From: Ophiodon elongatus
Taxonomy: Eukaryota > Chordata > Actinopteri > Perciformes > Hexagrammidae
Assembly: GCA_016806645.1 (NCBI GenBank)
Contig: JACSYO010000548.1
Coordinates: forward strand, 372,001-436,000
DNA length: 64,000 nt
Direction of reading: 5' to 3'
The translations under genes and the position numbers were made by a program. Of this stretch, positions 34,533 through 47,370 are shown in pieces. Positions within the stretch are counted from its first letter, which is position 1. Each line of letters begins with the position of its first letter. Under the pieces are notes generated by a model. The model was not told the origin of the DNA. It saw only the letters and a program-made list of their open reading frames with translations, and did no database searches.

Positions 34533-37500
34533 GAAAGTGTAAAATATTTTCAAATTAAAGGAATGAAATCCAAGTGAAGTCAAGAGTAATTTGTGTTAAA
34601 GTGCAAATAAGTTATTTTTTTATTTTGTCGAAGTCTAAAGTCATCCAATTTGTGGCTTAAGTGTGACTCGAGTTACAAATCATCCACTGAATGTGATCAA
34701 TTTGACCCGGGCAGACCTGATCACTATCATAGGTTTCCATTGTACTTGAAAGTCACAACGGTTACGGTTTCCTGCAATAAAATAACATACAGTTGATGTT
34801 AATGAGTAAACTGCAGCCAGATGCTAATTACGTACCGTCTCAAAATGAATGTTAAAAATGAATACTATTTCATTCCCATAAAGAAAGAAAGAAGAAAAAA
34901 AACATTGAATGCTCTGGAAGTAATACAAACCAACATTAAACCACTGCTAATGAAAGACACATTTTCAGTTTATTTATTAAATCTGTTTTTGTTTCTTTTC
35001 AGTCAAGTTTATTTTTGGTGGATAACAGGAAATTCAAAAGGAAATCAACTACGTTTTCTTAGTTCCATGAATTGCGAGGGTTGTTCAGTCACCATCTCAG
35101 GAAGTGATATCATGAATCTCATCAAGGTTTAACAAAACTTATTCCGACCCACTGAGATCCATCAGCGTTCAGACAAACAAACTTATCGTCACCTCCCCCT
35201 TTTTTCCGTATTCATCCATTGATTCTTTTGTAATTACTTTACAGTGAATCTATCATACTTTTCTAATAAGATATGGTTTGGTCTCATATAGTGTTACATT
35301 ATAGAGCCTGTGTCAGTCTAATGTGTAGTCTGTGCAGCCTGTTCAGACGCTCTCCAGTAGGGGGAAGAGTGAGCAGGACATTTATAATGCATCCACATCA
35401 GAATCAACACACCAATAGCTTGGCAGTGTGGGCCAGCGCAAATGGTAGAACACACACCACCACTGTGTTGTCAGCGATTATCAGGTTCTAAAGCTAATTT
35501 ACCTCCATGAAACTAGAGGCCTATGTTTTGATAAGTTAATTATTACGAGCCGCGACAGCAGTGCCCGTTATTGTTTTCATCTTGTGAGTATGTGTGTGTT
35601 ATCATGACAAAATGTTTTTCTGGTCTGCTCTGAGTACTTTGCCAAGTGTTTATATTTCTGTATGTCTGTCTGTGATCAGATTTTGGCACCTTGATAGAGC
35701 AGCAACAGCCCAAGATGCAGTTCCAAACTGTACACGTGTGTGGTGTGTAGTGTCAGAGATAGGTGTGGTGCATGCAACGGCACCTGAAGAAGTGGGGTAG
35801 GAAGTAAGGAAGGGGCTTTACGTCCCTGGCACGAGTTGGTGATGTGATCCTATCGCAAGATGAGGTCTAGTTTGATTTAGCTTCAAAATAATGCACATTA
35901 AGAAAGTAATAAAATAAGTTTGTGTCATCAAACAGGAGTACCTCAACACGATCTCAAGAATACTAGTCTAAAAATACACCACCAAACAACAAAATAGACC
36001 AATGGGATGCAAGGTAGATCTTCCAAAGCCGGTTTCAATAGTGATGAATGTTTTGTGGTGGCCTTTTTTTCCTTTATTCTTTAATTATAACCAATGCACA
36101 TTTCTGATCAGATGGAATGAAAGAAAAAAATTATTGATAGAAAAGACAACACTTCTATCTCTGTCTTTGTTTCCTTGTCAAAGTGTTTTAAATATCCACT
36201 AAGCAAAAATATTTCGAAAGTATTGCTGTCAAAATGATTTGTCCAAACAGCTTTGATTGTCAGTCCAAGCAGAAGTATTTTGTAAAGTACTTTGTTCTGA
36301 GAGCTCAGACACAGCTTGCATGGATTGTACAATAATACCAAACGGAGTTTCCAGTGTAGCTTATTTGATTTTAAATGGTTGGTGTGAAGATATCCTTTGG
36401 TGAAATCAGAATATAATTTTAATATAATAATAATCTACTTTTGACAAAAAGTACTTTTATTGAAAACTGAAGGGGAGAATTGTCTCTAATTGGATAAAGA
36501 ACAATGCATTGCCCTAAAGCACGAGAAACCAATTATGTTGCAGGTGCTGGATATAAACAGGCGCCTTCAGTCAATCGTTCTTTGAGGAGACATTCCTGAA
36601 TTCCAGATCAATCAAATACAGTCAGGGTGTTTAATGATGTGTACAGATACATCTTGCATTTGAAAATCAACAGGGCAGCGTGTTTGAAATGCAGCCGCTG
36701 TGATGAAAACAGGAAGACACTGAAGCTCACTTTACCAGCACTGCCTGAATGTGGATGCTAGCTTCCCTTCAAGAATCTGATACACAGGTCTCGTTAAGTA
36801 AAATGAAGTGACTCGCGGCCATTAAATAAATGGCCTCTCAGGATTTTTTACTTTACACTCCTCCCCTGTCTTGTCGACATGGATGCAGTTACATACAGTG
36901 GAGAATGTTCATGATTCAAAGGTCAAGTCGTGGAGGTTTTGTATGCAAGGTCGAGTGCAAGCCATCGAGCGAGAGCATTTCTCATTAGAGCTCGCTGAGA
37001 GGTGTCCCTTCATTGTTCTTATGCAAATGGTGAATCATTTTCTGATGTTCTACATGGCAGTTATCCTGTGCAGCAGAATATGTAATCTCCATTCTTAAAG
37101 CACATTACTCTTTAAACTCTATAAAGTGATATTGAATATAAGAAGATTTATGTTTGGCATTTTTGATAATCAATGGAATATGCGTCCATTTATATTTAAA
37201 ATAGAGGTTTCATTTGACTGTTTTGTGCAGAACTTTTGTAAGGATTTAAGGAGACTGAGTTCCTGGGGCGCCAATATGTTCAGAGTTCTTTTACCTTGAT
37301 AATTCACAGCCAATGATAATTTCCAAATGACTGTCAGAGGTACAGTTTGTTGAGATATGTCAAGAGGAAATCTCTCTTTTTTATTGTTTGATTGTGTTCT
37401 AGATGCCGAATGGCATCCACACGAGTGACAATGACAAAATCCTGTCCCTTTTGAGGAATACATTAGGTCCATGGGGCAATTAAAGCACCCACATCTTAGA

Positions 37501-37639
37501 AATGAACCGTAAATAGTAAAAACTGTGGACTATTTTTCAAAGAAAAAAATGACCATGAACGTAATGCTCATCCTAAGGTTGATTCTGAAATAATAAACAA
37601 GTATATCTGTAAACACAATTGCACCAATGACACACTACT
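34533..37639. other. Non-coding stretch with CTCF-like site and octamer block
   Basis: No coding exon accepted; the 103-residue frame at 34821-35132 is preceded by a good acceptor (TTCTTTTCAG, about 34993-35002) but ends at a poor donor. A CTCF-like motif lies at 35354. The block 36860-37100 contains a perfect octamer ATGCAAAT (37021-37028), an AAAGGTCA word and no stop in one frame for 75 codons, and may be conserved. Confidence 0.45.
35354..35367 (+). promoter_or_regulatory. CTCF-like motif, forward
   Basis: CCAGTAGGGGGAA matches CCASYAGRKGGCR at 12 of 13 positions (A for the C at position 12). Orientation is forward on plus. Binding is inference. Confidence 0.45.
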
Positions 37640-38025
37640 TAGGTAGTACTTTACATTACAGTTCGGTAATAATATAATAATAGAAGGGTAATAGTTTGAT
37701 AATAAAAAGGTAAATAATTAAGTAATATTGTGTAATTACCAAAGTAATAACCAGGTAATAGAGTGGTATTGACAATGGTATCTCTGGGTAATCTTAGACT
37801 GACATTTGTATGACAGGACAATAAGGAGTCAAAAACAAAGGCTAGTAATGTGGAGGAATTTAAAGATAGCAATGAGGCAAAATTATTTAGTAATAGTATA
37901 TTAATTTGGTAAAATTATGGTCACCTGCTAAAAATAAAATGGTTATATCAGTGCAATATTTGAAATTATAATTTCTTTTTAACACGGTGGCATTAATGGG
38001 GTAATAACCTAAAAACAATGAGGTA
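37640..38025. repeat. Degenerate GGTAATA-type repeat
   Basis: Variants of GGTAATA, AGTAATA and TAATTACC recur every 10-25 bp, particularly at 37670-37765 and again near 37995-38030. The texture is like a decayed MITE with internal short repeats, but I cannot assign a family. Confidence 0.5.
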
Positions 38026-41000
38026 ATATATGTTGATGTTTTCACAATATTTTAGGCTAAATTGGTCATAACCATATTATAATGCTGAACTTTGTTCTCT
38101 CACATTAAAAAAAACCTCCTTTTGTTTAAAAGTAAATTGACACAAACGCTATGTTTGTCCTGTGGCTTGTTACCCTGAGACACTTGTGGTAGCTTCTGTG
38201 TAAAAACCATGAACTGCAAAATGCTAAATTGCCAGTTCAGAAATACTTCATGCATGTCTAATACACAATGAGCTGATAGTAGCATGCTCCTAACACGCAG
38301 CTTTACCCAGATACATTTTGATTTCACAGGTGCTGATCTGTCAAAACTCCTACATCAAAAACAGGAGAACAGAATCATCTTTTGTACCTCATTTGTATAC
38401 AAATTTAGACAAAAGTGTCTGCCGAAAGAATAAAAGTGATGTCAATAATAATTTTAGACTGCTGTTAAAATAACTGCAATTGATTTTGTTGTATAATGAC
38501 TGTGAAGTGACGTGTGTGTTTTTAATGTGAGCAAGACTCATAAAGACAAACAAAAAAAATTCTTGAAGCTTTTAACTCACTGTATTCTCCGAAGATTGAG
38601 ACGCCACATCGAAAATGTTCTATTCAGTCAGCGGCATGGCAAGCATCGCTATTTTCCCTGTTGGCACCTTATGGCGGCGCTGAAAATACAATAAAGAAAA
38701 GCCCCACTAGCTCGCCTGTATGTCTCATACATCTTCAGTCATGCGGAAGGCCGTCCGTCAGTTTTACTGCACATCGGCTTCCTCTCCACGCAGCATCGAT
38801 GATAGATGGCCCTAAGTGCAACTAGATAACTACGGCAAGGGATGATAAAAATGTGAAAACACACATCCTAGACAGGAAATTGGCCATTTTGGAGCAATTG
38901 ACACAGAGGAGCTGAAGTGATGGCACTTCCTGTAATGCTCATCCTTTGAAAAGCGAAGATGTCTGGTTGTCCGCAGGGAGATAGCTACAGTTCACAGGAC
39001 AGATTACTGAGGTGCACTAACCTAATAGATCTCTTTTTTTTTTTTTTTTATCCATAGCTATTTCTTCTATTTTATTTGTCGAAGTTTCAGTCAATATCGT
39101 GGTCATCTGCAGCAAAACAAATCAATTGTAACAAGTTAGGATATAGTGAGCCAATATGAGGTCATCGGAAGAGGTCGAATTAAACATCCAGGTCAAAGTA
39201 GGACAATGAGGACAAGTGAATACCTTAAGTATGAAAATGGATCGCTGGGGCTTAATGGTGAGTGGAATAAAGAGACAGGCAGGCATATGAAATTATGAGG
39301 TGCCTCAACCCTACTTCAGAGTGTAACATGATATCTGAATCTGTAAATATCTGTTTTTAGACTCAATCTCATATTTCTTTCTTCCCATCCTATCTCTCTC
39401 CGTCTATTCACCACATGTGAAATAGTGAATTGGACTGAAATGAATTGATGATAATGCTACAGCTGCTCTTCCAGGATTATAAGCACATTATAGAGGTCAG
39501 GAGTTTAACCCCTTCTTATGGAGCGCAATCAAGGAATTACACACCATGTCTATATAATTTGAAACGAATAACGGCAATTGAACTGAGAAGGAAAATTTAT
39601 TTGGCAGCGCATTAATGTGCTTTAATGGATCATGTCCTGAATAGATTTTTTTTATCACTGACATAAACCTTGTTCATATGGTAGGATGTCATTCTCCCCG
39701 TTTTTAAAGCAAGCAGTCTGTCTACAAGTGGGTGTGAGCATCACTTGAGTGCTGATTAATAATTCATCTGTGTGTTGTCAGAAAGTGTTACTGGTCTAAT
39801 GCTTATCAAATTGCATTACCTCTGAGACCCAAAGATTGCATTGCAGGGGATGATTTTCCTACGGACCAGCCATAAATACAATTTTCTGCTGTTGATTAGG
39901 CAAAGCATCTTGAAAGGCAAATGGAGGAGAATTTGTGGCACTACAGCAATCACAGAGAAAACAAGTTCACTTAACTCATGTTTAGCACATAATTGAATAA
40001 ATCAAATGGAGCCAAATAAAAGGTGCACTTTAACACGGATGAATTAAAACTGAGAGCTTTGGCCACCGCAACACATTCAACACCAACTACATTATTATGA
40101 TCTCCCAGAAATTACATTTATATGAAACTAACTTACGAAAACAAATATATCTTTGAAGGAAATGTTAAGAGAAAATTGTGAATTCATGTATCTGGCAAGT
40201 GACAAACGTGTTGATCGTGAACATTGCAGTAAAATATTAATTAAGAATGGATTTAATTTGTTTTCCAACCACTGCAATACAATATTGTGCTCATAGCAAC
40301 TACAGCAATATTAAACTGTTTTATGTTTGTTATGTTTAGGCACTCACAGCACTTGGTTAATGTTCGGGAAAGAACAAGATATCAGTATAAACTGTCGACA
40401 GTAACTTCAAGCATGACACACAGTGGGTTAACTGTATTAGCCTTAAACCAAAACCACATTTCTCCCCCCATAGCCTGACCTTGTATGCAGGGCTCAGGAT
40501 GCAAACCCTGAAATAGCCACTAATCACTGTTATGAAATGCCCCATCAAGCTGCTTAAGAAGAACCTAAAGTCCATCTAGAAGTCCATGCATTCTAAGGGA
40601 TGCTTTGGTTGACACGTATGACCCAGTGATGTTTATTGGCACTAATTAGGACATCAGAAGTTTCAACATTGTAAATGTGACAGCTGTGAGATGACTTGGC
40701 GTTGGATCGCACCCTCACACGATAGCATGTGAGATGGTGTCATGTTCTTCTTTCCATACTTTCCCTAACCGTGTTAATTGTTGGCTGGTTATAAAATATG
40801 TCAGGCTCGGCCTGCAAAACCAGTGCAACTTGAATTTAGAGATGATCTCAGATTTTTACAACTCAACTCAAAGTCTGTGCACCGCGTGCTGATCAGCAGG
40901 GATGTCTCATAATTTCGGTTGTGCAATGATACTCACAGGCAGTAATTGCTGTCCTGCTGATTCCAAAGAGCAGCTGGAGCTGCTACTGTGTAGAAAGCGG

Positions 41001-41195
41001 GTGGCTGGAGGTGTGAGGTGGGCAACTTCTCCCCTTAATCCACATACCCTCGCAGCATTCCTTCTTCACTTGATCAGCCACCTGCAAGGAACCAAGCAAC
41101 AGTGGAAACCTTACTCCCAAGCAAATAACTCACATATTCATGTATTACTGCAGCCCTGTAGCCAGGGGAAAAAGTTGACAGTGTAAAATTTGCAC
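38026..41195. other. Non-coding stretch with possible regulatory block
   Basis: A 16-base T run lies at 39034-39049. The part at 39440-39990 is unique, of balanced composition and rich in ATTA/TAAT words (for example TGATTAATAATTCATC and CATAAATACAATTTTC), and reads like a conserved non-coding element. No exon seen. Confidence 0.45.
38391..38435 (+). mobile_element. SINE tail remnant
   Basis: TTGTATACAAATTTAGAC followed by AAAAGTGTCTGCCGAAAG and AATAAA resembles the conserved SINE tail GCTTTGGATAAAAGCGTCTGCTAAATGAATAAA. Very short. Confidence 0.35.
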
Positions 41196-41700
41196 AAACG
41201 ATGGATACGTTGCATGTGGATGTTTTTGCATTCGATCAAAGCGAATAGAGACTCAAAGAGCAAGTGGCTTAGTTATTGAAAGTTAAGCATAAAAATCATG
41301 AAACATTGGGTTGTTATGTTACGTTGTTACATTATGTTGTTATATTATGTTGTTATATTATGTTGTTTCATTACTTTGTTACATTACGTGGTTTCATTAT
41401 GTACAGGACTTTCATCCAGGGGACCTTCTTAACTTACTTAACGCGACCTCCGTAGTTTAACCTAAACCATGATCTTTTCCTAAACCTAAGTAGTTATGTG
41501 GCTTTTACCTTATGAATATGTTTCCTGTGAAGACGGAAGTTTATTTTCAAAAGACTTTATGCACGTAAAGAGCCACAATTGCCCCCATTTGTAGGAAAAC
41601 GGACAAAATATGAGGAATGATATTTCGCAAGCTATACAAATCATTATGGATACGTTACAATATTACGTTGTTAGGTTACTTTATTCATATTTTTGCTCAC
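41195..41700. mobile_element. Decayed repeat with CCTAAACCTAA core
   Basis: Contains ACCATGATCTTTTCCTAAACC then TAAGTAGTTATGTGGC, words of a common teleost interspersed repeat, flanked by ATGGATACGTT copies near 41200 and 41647 and by the 13-bp minisatellite. A related piece lies at 43795-43965. Probably a non-autonomous DNA transposon; ends not defined. Confidence 0.45.
41311..41401. repeat. 13-bp minisatellite
   Basis: Six full units of a 13-mer (consensus ATTATGTTGTTAY) run from 41318 to 41395 with partial units on both sides. Units differ at a few positions. It lies within the decayed repeat above. Confidence 0.9.
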
Positions 41701-43485
41701 AATGTTAACCACCTGGCATTGTGAGTTTCTGCAAGCATGTTACAAAGCTGATATGAAACATATTCATGAAACATATGTTTGGTTCAGAAACGTCGACATT
41801 CATTGTGTCCCATGGTCGATTGCCGAGTTTTCATTTCTGAAAGGGAAACATTGAAGGAAGTACAACCACACGTAGAGAAACGCTTTATTCAAACAATCTT
41901 TTTTGCTCTATAAAAAATACATTGTGCAGTATGTGCATGTAGTTCCTATTTCTCCTGTTTATTTAAGTACAACTTATTTTTAAATTGCTTTTTTAATTAT
42001 GCTCTTTCAATTATGCTCCACAAAGTCAGAAGCAATTTGGGGGAAGACATGTTTCAGTCCATTTTCATACGGATCTTAAGAGAGCTTCTTCTGAAAGCCC
42101 TCACATACCATCACCTCACGTACACAGCTACAGAGCTTTTCTTTAAAAAAAAACTGAATGATAATCCAAATATATGTGGTATGAAAAGTTTGACTTCATA
42201 TAAAGAAAACAGTTAATTATGGTTTAAGTAATAACCGATATAAACAATCAGCATGAATGGAAATTCACAGCTTTAACTGCAAGAGCATCCTTATTTCTCA
42301 AGCTAAATTCACAGTGGACCTGACTGACACTGGAGTCTGCAGAAATGTCCCTCAGGTAGAATTAAACAAATCAATACACTGAGCATAAAGAAATAAAACC
42401 TATTATAGATTTCTCTACCATAACCATTAGGACTATATTAACACGTGCAGCAACTTCATACCGAAGAGGCTCTTTGGATAAGAGTACAACAGTATTTCTG
42501 CTTTTAGATACTTGTAATAACCAGTAATAACCACATGCTCCATTTCCCTCTCTGTTGGTGACATACGATCAGACTTCACTGTTCATAGTTTGTGTATGAG
42601 ACAGTTAATATGTACCTTCATTACAGAAATAGATTAACAACAGAACTCCTGGTGAAATTATTAATATTCACATTTCCCAATAATTGATTTTGTTTAACAG
42701 TATTTTACTCTAGAGACTACTAGGACTATAGGTTTTGTCCATGATAATGAGAGCACAAGACACCAAAACTCAAAAGCCGCAACCATTAATGACGTACACA
42801 AATGCCTGTACTATCATTACACCAGCTCTGCTACATTTATCAGCAAACAGCGCAAAAGGCAGCGACCATCAAATGGCTTGGCAAACATTTAATCTTCCAC
42901 AATTTGATACACAAGCCTAGAACTAGCTAATGCATTTACATCAGCAGGGATGAACTTCCCTTTGATTTCCTGGCTACTGAAAGTGAGACCTTGGATCCAA
43001 AGCAAAGTGTAGGAGCATCTGTGCTGCTGTAACTTGTCTGCAGAGTTGTTGGCAGTAACAGAGACACCTTGTTCTTCCTCGGCAAGATGTTCTACATCTC
43101 ATCTGCCTCATTACTGGCAAAACAATTAATTTCAATGTGTGGTTCCAGATTATTTAATAGCATCTGTTTTACAGTTACGTGTCACATTATTAGTGACATA
43201 GTGTTCGGGAACAGCTGCAAACCAGCCCACTGTGGCCACATTTTCATTTTGCATCCAAAAAGAACGCATTTCTTGCTTTTTGCTTGTCATTTGTATGCCA
43301 TTTAATCTGACTGCAATGTAACCCATATAAGCATGACACACTCTCAACAGGTGACGTAGTATAAAATGTGAGAGAGACCACATCTAGTGGATGTGTGGAG
43401 AGCTGGATGGGTCAAGACAGGGCTCTCAACTAGGAGGCCTGTGTTTGAGACAAGTGCCCTAAAGTGTTGTTATTGTTTGTTTTTT
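41701..43485. other. Non-coding stretch
   Basis: Unique AT-rich sequence; nothing recognised. Confidence 0.5.
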
Positions 43486-43791
43486 TGTAACAAGACCGTG
43501 TTACCCGTGAGTTTCCCCCAGCACAAAGACACTCTGTAGGCGGGATAGCGTTTCACAATGTCCTTTATTTGGTTGCTCTCGACTGCTCGCTCAGGCAGTT
43601 CGTATCTCTGCTCTCTCTCCCTCCCTCCCTCCCTCCCTCAGTCCCTACTGGGGTTTATCTAGGGGAGCAACCTCAATCAGCCAAACCCAGACCAGCTGAA
43701 GCTAATTAAACCTCTTCCGGCCCCGTTCCCTGAACCACTCCCACACTCCGTCCCCTCTGCAGCTGAGCCCAACCACGCCCCCGCCACCACA
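43486..43791 (-). mobile_element. Solo LTR
   Basis: Read on the minus strand this GC-richer block starts TGTGGTGGCGGGGG and ends GGTCTTGTTACA, with the TG...CA ends of an LTR. It has a weak TATA-like TAGATAAA near 43652-43659 and a poly(A) signal AATAAA at 43564-43569, in the right order for U3-R-U5. A CTCC run (about 43617-43637) lies in between. Flanks are AAAAC on one side and an A run ending in C on the other, compatible with a 5-bp target duplication blurred by slippage. No internal retroelement sequence remains. The superfamily cannot be told. Confidence 0.55.
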
Positions 43792-43794
43792 GTT

Positions 43795-43965
43795 TTATTT
43801 ACTTATGTTGTTTTACGTAGTTCACATAGTTAATTTAAGCCCACCCATGACTATTTCTCGAAACCTTCCGAAGTGGTTTTGTTGCTTAAATCTTACCGCG
43901 TAACTGTGGCGTTAAGTGACATGCAAAAGAACGTATTACAACGTTAACCACGTGGCATAAAAATG
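43795..43965. mobile_element. Second piece of CCTAAACC-type repeat
   Basis: ACCCATGACTATTTCTCGAAACC, GAAGTGGTTTTGTTGC and GTGGCGTTAAGTGACATGC follow the same repeat pattern as 41440-41520. The solo LTR sits at its left edge, so the LTR may have inserted into this older repeat. Confidence 0.45.
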
Positions 43966-46665
43966 AAAAAAAAATCTTACTGATGAAATAAGAAAATATT
44001 GGAAAATGTCCTGCTATTTATACACCTTCCAATGAGATCCGGTTGTATTTACAGCGCTTTACTTTCGTCGTTGTATATTTCAGATGAATAACTTAAAGAT
44101 TTGGCCTTTGTGGCAGACGCCATTTTGTAAGAAAAATATGGGGCAGCAATTGAATATTGACTTAATTAATACATTCTTAATGAATCACTAAAGCATGAGA
44201 GAGTCATTTATAATGTAAGCATTGCATTTAATTGTAATTTAACTTAAACACTCTATATAAATTGTGCTTGGCAAAATTCAACACGTCATCTGTGACATTC
44301 TATGACAAATGCCAATATGGAGTATAAAGCACGCAGTGTAACTGAGACATCATACCAGTGCAACTTAAACACAGAGGGGACACAAACTGATTACATTAAT
44401 TCAGTCACTTGTATTTGATATAAATGTGTGAAGCTATAAATAATGACAAGCATAGACAACAATAGTGCAACTTGCTCTAAGAACCTTACTAACAATGCAG
44501 AGAACACTATATTAACAAAATAGCCTTTTAGTGGCTTGGTTAATACTTGTGGGACAAAATCTAGCTGGGAAAATCTCTCAATTGACATTTGTTTAGTTTG
44601 TGTCAGTTGGCTTTCAAAAAGCAGTGAATAAATGAATAAAAAAGACCCAAACCTTCAAAAGAAATTGTTTTATGTATAACTCGTACCCGTAGATTCGTGC
44701 AGAAGTGGGCGGAATCAACAATGGCGGAAAATACATGAGATCAAATCCTGGGAAAATGATATTCTCTGTACAAATGATTCATTTTACTAACATCCCACGT
44801 GTGATTGCAAACTTTGTAATCTTGTGTGAGGTAATGTGTTATTTTCCCTATAGAGTCCACACAGGTTTATTTAAGCATTAAGGGCAGTACTTGCTGAAAT
44901 AGCTAACATGCTTAGAACAGCTTGAAGGAAACCTGGTCATCAGCTCCCCATCAAAACTGCTTCTGGGTATGAGTGACGCTAGGCCCGATAAGGGAATTGA
45001 CTCATTGTTTCCCCACTCGAAAGCCGTCAACATGGGACTGCCAAATTTATTCCTGCCACTCCGTCATATTGACGGGACCTCCGAGAATATCACTCACCAC
45101 CACCGTTGCCGCCATACTGCCACCACCCTGCCATGCAGAGTGGCAAGTAGCTACAGCATATTTACTTGTTTAATAAGTATAGCTGAGATTCAAAGGCAGC
45201 TACGACGCTTAACTGACACATTGTGAGGACAGAGTCAGGGGATAACAGGATTCAGACAATAACCTGAAAACAAGCAACATCTCCAACAACCTTGGGATAA
45301 TTGTTGCTAAAAGACAAAAGCCCACACATTTAGTCTAAATCAAAATTGAACCCCATATAAAAAAACAGGGTAGTGGGGAGAGAGAAGATGAGTTATTGAT
45401 GAACATCACCTGCACAGCATTAACATTTAAAATGGAAAACAAGGAAACATGGAAAACAAGAGAATGATAGGCGACGGGGTTCTTGTATAAAATTCTTACC
45501 AGTAGGCCTAAGCTTGACACAAAACTAAATTCAAGGGTATGAAATGATAAATGACATGAATGCATACGTAAGTGAATTACAGATCTACAGCAGCAAAGCA
45601 TTTGGTGAAGAAAGATATTAAAAGTTTTCTCAGTTTCTGTCAAGTGCTAGCATGATTTTACAAATCATCTCCGTAAACAGAAGTCTTTGCTACTGATATT
45701 ATAGCTTGGGACTTTCCTCCCACCCCTCCCTGTGTCTGTGACAAGATTAGACTATCTCTTCTTGTGCACATGGATGGCTGACTCCTTGGGGCCGGTCGCA
45801 TCTCCCTCGCACGCCCTCTCTCCATCCCAAGGCAGAAAACATTTCTATTTTCAACAGGATTAGCTCTCACCACAAGCCACCTGACAGGCAAAAGCATCAC
45901 CCGCATGGCACACGGCCCCCGCAAGGCACCCAGCAGGACATATCATGGCCTCAGTGACTAACAGGGATCCCAGGGAGTTTACCTTACAGTGGCACGCACA
46001 GTGGGTAACACAGTTCTAACCTCTATGAGACATCTTTCAACCGCCCCTGTCTTAAATTAACCAGGCGGGATTTTTGAGACCTATCTTCCAAGCCGTAAAT
46101 AAATCTTTGGCTGAAAGAGACAAAGTCCCTTGGCGGAGTTAACAAACTGCATGTATTGTTAAGTTATTAACTCCAGAGGATGGATGGGTTCAATATCCCA
46201 TATTATAAATTTGCAGACTCCTCTGGAAGCAGACAAATAAAATAAATAAACAAACACTTTAAAAAGTAGTTAAGATGACAGCTATAGTGTGTGCCAAAGT
46301 ATTTGGTGCATCACTCTGCAAGAAAAACACTGTCATTGTGTTGTTCATGATTTCCGTAGTAATCCCTGTTCCAGTTCCTCTTATCTTCATTGTGGGATGA
46401 ACTTTCTGTCAGTGTGTTCTGTATTACACCAATAATTTTCCTTAGTCTGTAATCCTTCACCAAATATTACTCAAACAAGGGATGATACAAAAAAAGGGAC
46501 TTTGAAGGGCATTTATTATATTTAGAAATATAGCCTGATTAACAGAGCAGCAAGTATCACATTTTTACAAGCACAGATTATCTGTAACAGTTGGAAAAGT
46601 CAAAGCAGGGGAAGGAATGCAAATAATTCATCTCCCCCGCAACAAATTAACAGCTTTAACAATGG
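43966..46665. other. Non-coding stretch
   Basis: Mostly unique sequence. One minus-strand ATG with a good initiation context followed by a strong splice donor at 45091-45115 is listed separately. No other coding content recognised. Confidence 0.45.
45091..45115 (-). other. ATG plus splice donor, candidate short first coding exon
   Basis: On the minus strand GGCAGTATGGCGGCAACGG continues GTGGTG|GTGAGTGATA. The ATG has A at -3 and G at +4, the peptide would begin MAATVV, and the donor is near-perfect. It resembles a short first coding exon, but the surroundings are not CpG-rich and no continuation can be identified, so chance is likely. Confidence 0.15.
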
Positions 46666-46667
46666 CT

Positions 46668-46735
46668 TTGAGGTGCCTCTGAGCAAAACACTTAACTCCA
46701 ACTGCACTGTTGGGACTGTTCACTGACCTGGAGTA
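46668..46735 (+). mobile_element. SINE-like fragment
   Basis: GAGGTGCCTCTGAGCAAAACAC followed by TTAACTCCAACTGCACTG and TTCACTGACCTGG resembles a teleost SINE body (GGTGCCCTTGAGCAAGGCACTTAACCCC...). Short and diverged. Confidence 0.45.
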
Positions 46736-47109
46736 CAACACTGCTCTTACACTCACGGGCTCCAAGGCAGGAAGTGTTGTCACCGACTGGTGCATTTTGG
46801 AGATTTTTTTTAAAATGATAAACCTTTACTAACCCAATGAAGGGAAAACACAAGGGAAATCAGCAGCCGCTAGATAATCTGCTAAACCCTGAATATTAAA
46901 AGTACTGTGTAATACGTATACACAAACAGAGGTCACCGTTTCACATTTACTCATTTTCTCCAATTCCAATTCTCCGGGAGGTATTTAATGAGTAAATAGA
47001 TTCCAATCATCTTTCTTTAGAATCACTGTTCAATAGCCAGAAACACTGACAAAACGAGCAAATAAAACAACAGTGAATATGATTTTACAATTATTCGGAA
47101 TAAACAGTG
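46736..47109. other. Non-coding stretch
   Basis: Unique sequence; 46960-47010 contains the words TCTCCGGGAGGTATTTAATG and AGTAAATAGATTCCAATC, and may be constrained. Nothing assigned. Confidence 0.4.
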
Positions 47110-47262
47110 AGGCATTTCGGAAAATACGTTTGTTCGCTTTCTTGCTGAGAGTTAAATAAGAAAATAGATACCACTCACATATCTGGCAGTAAAATATAGA
47201 GCTAGATCAAAGATAAATAGTTTAGCTTAGCGTAGTATAAAGACGGTTACAGCCTGATGTTG
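47110..47262 (+). mobile_element. Teleost MITE fragment ('CGCTTTCTTGCTGAGAG' family)
   Basis: AATACGTTTGTTCGCTTTC, TTGCTGAGAGTTAAATAAG, ATAGATACCACTCACAT, GAGCTAGA and AGTTTAGCTTAGC then TATAAAGAC follow, in order, a very common percomorph repeat. Truncated on both sides. Confidence 0.75.
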
Positions 47263-47370
47263 TGGCTGGATTTCTTCCGTTTATTGCGTATTCTGCTCGA
47301 TGATGGCTAACTTCCATAAAACCTAATTCTGTATAAACTTCACAACTATTTCCTATCTGACTGCTAGTGA

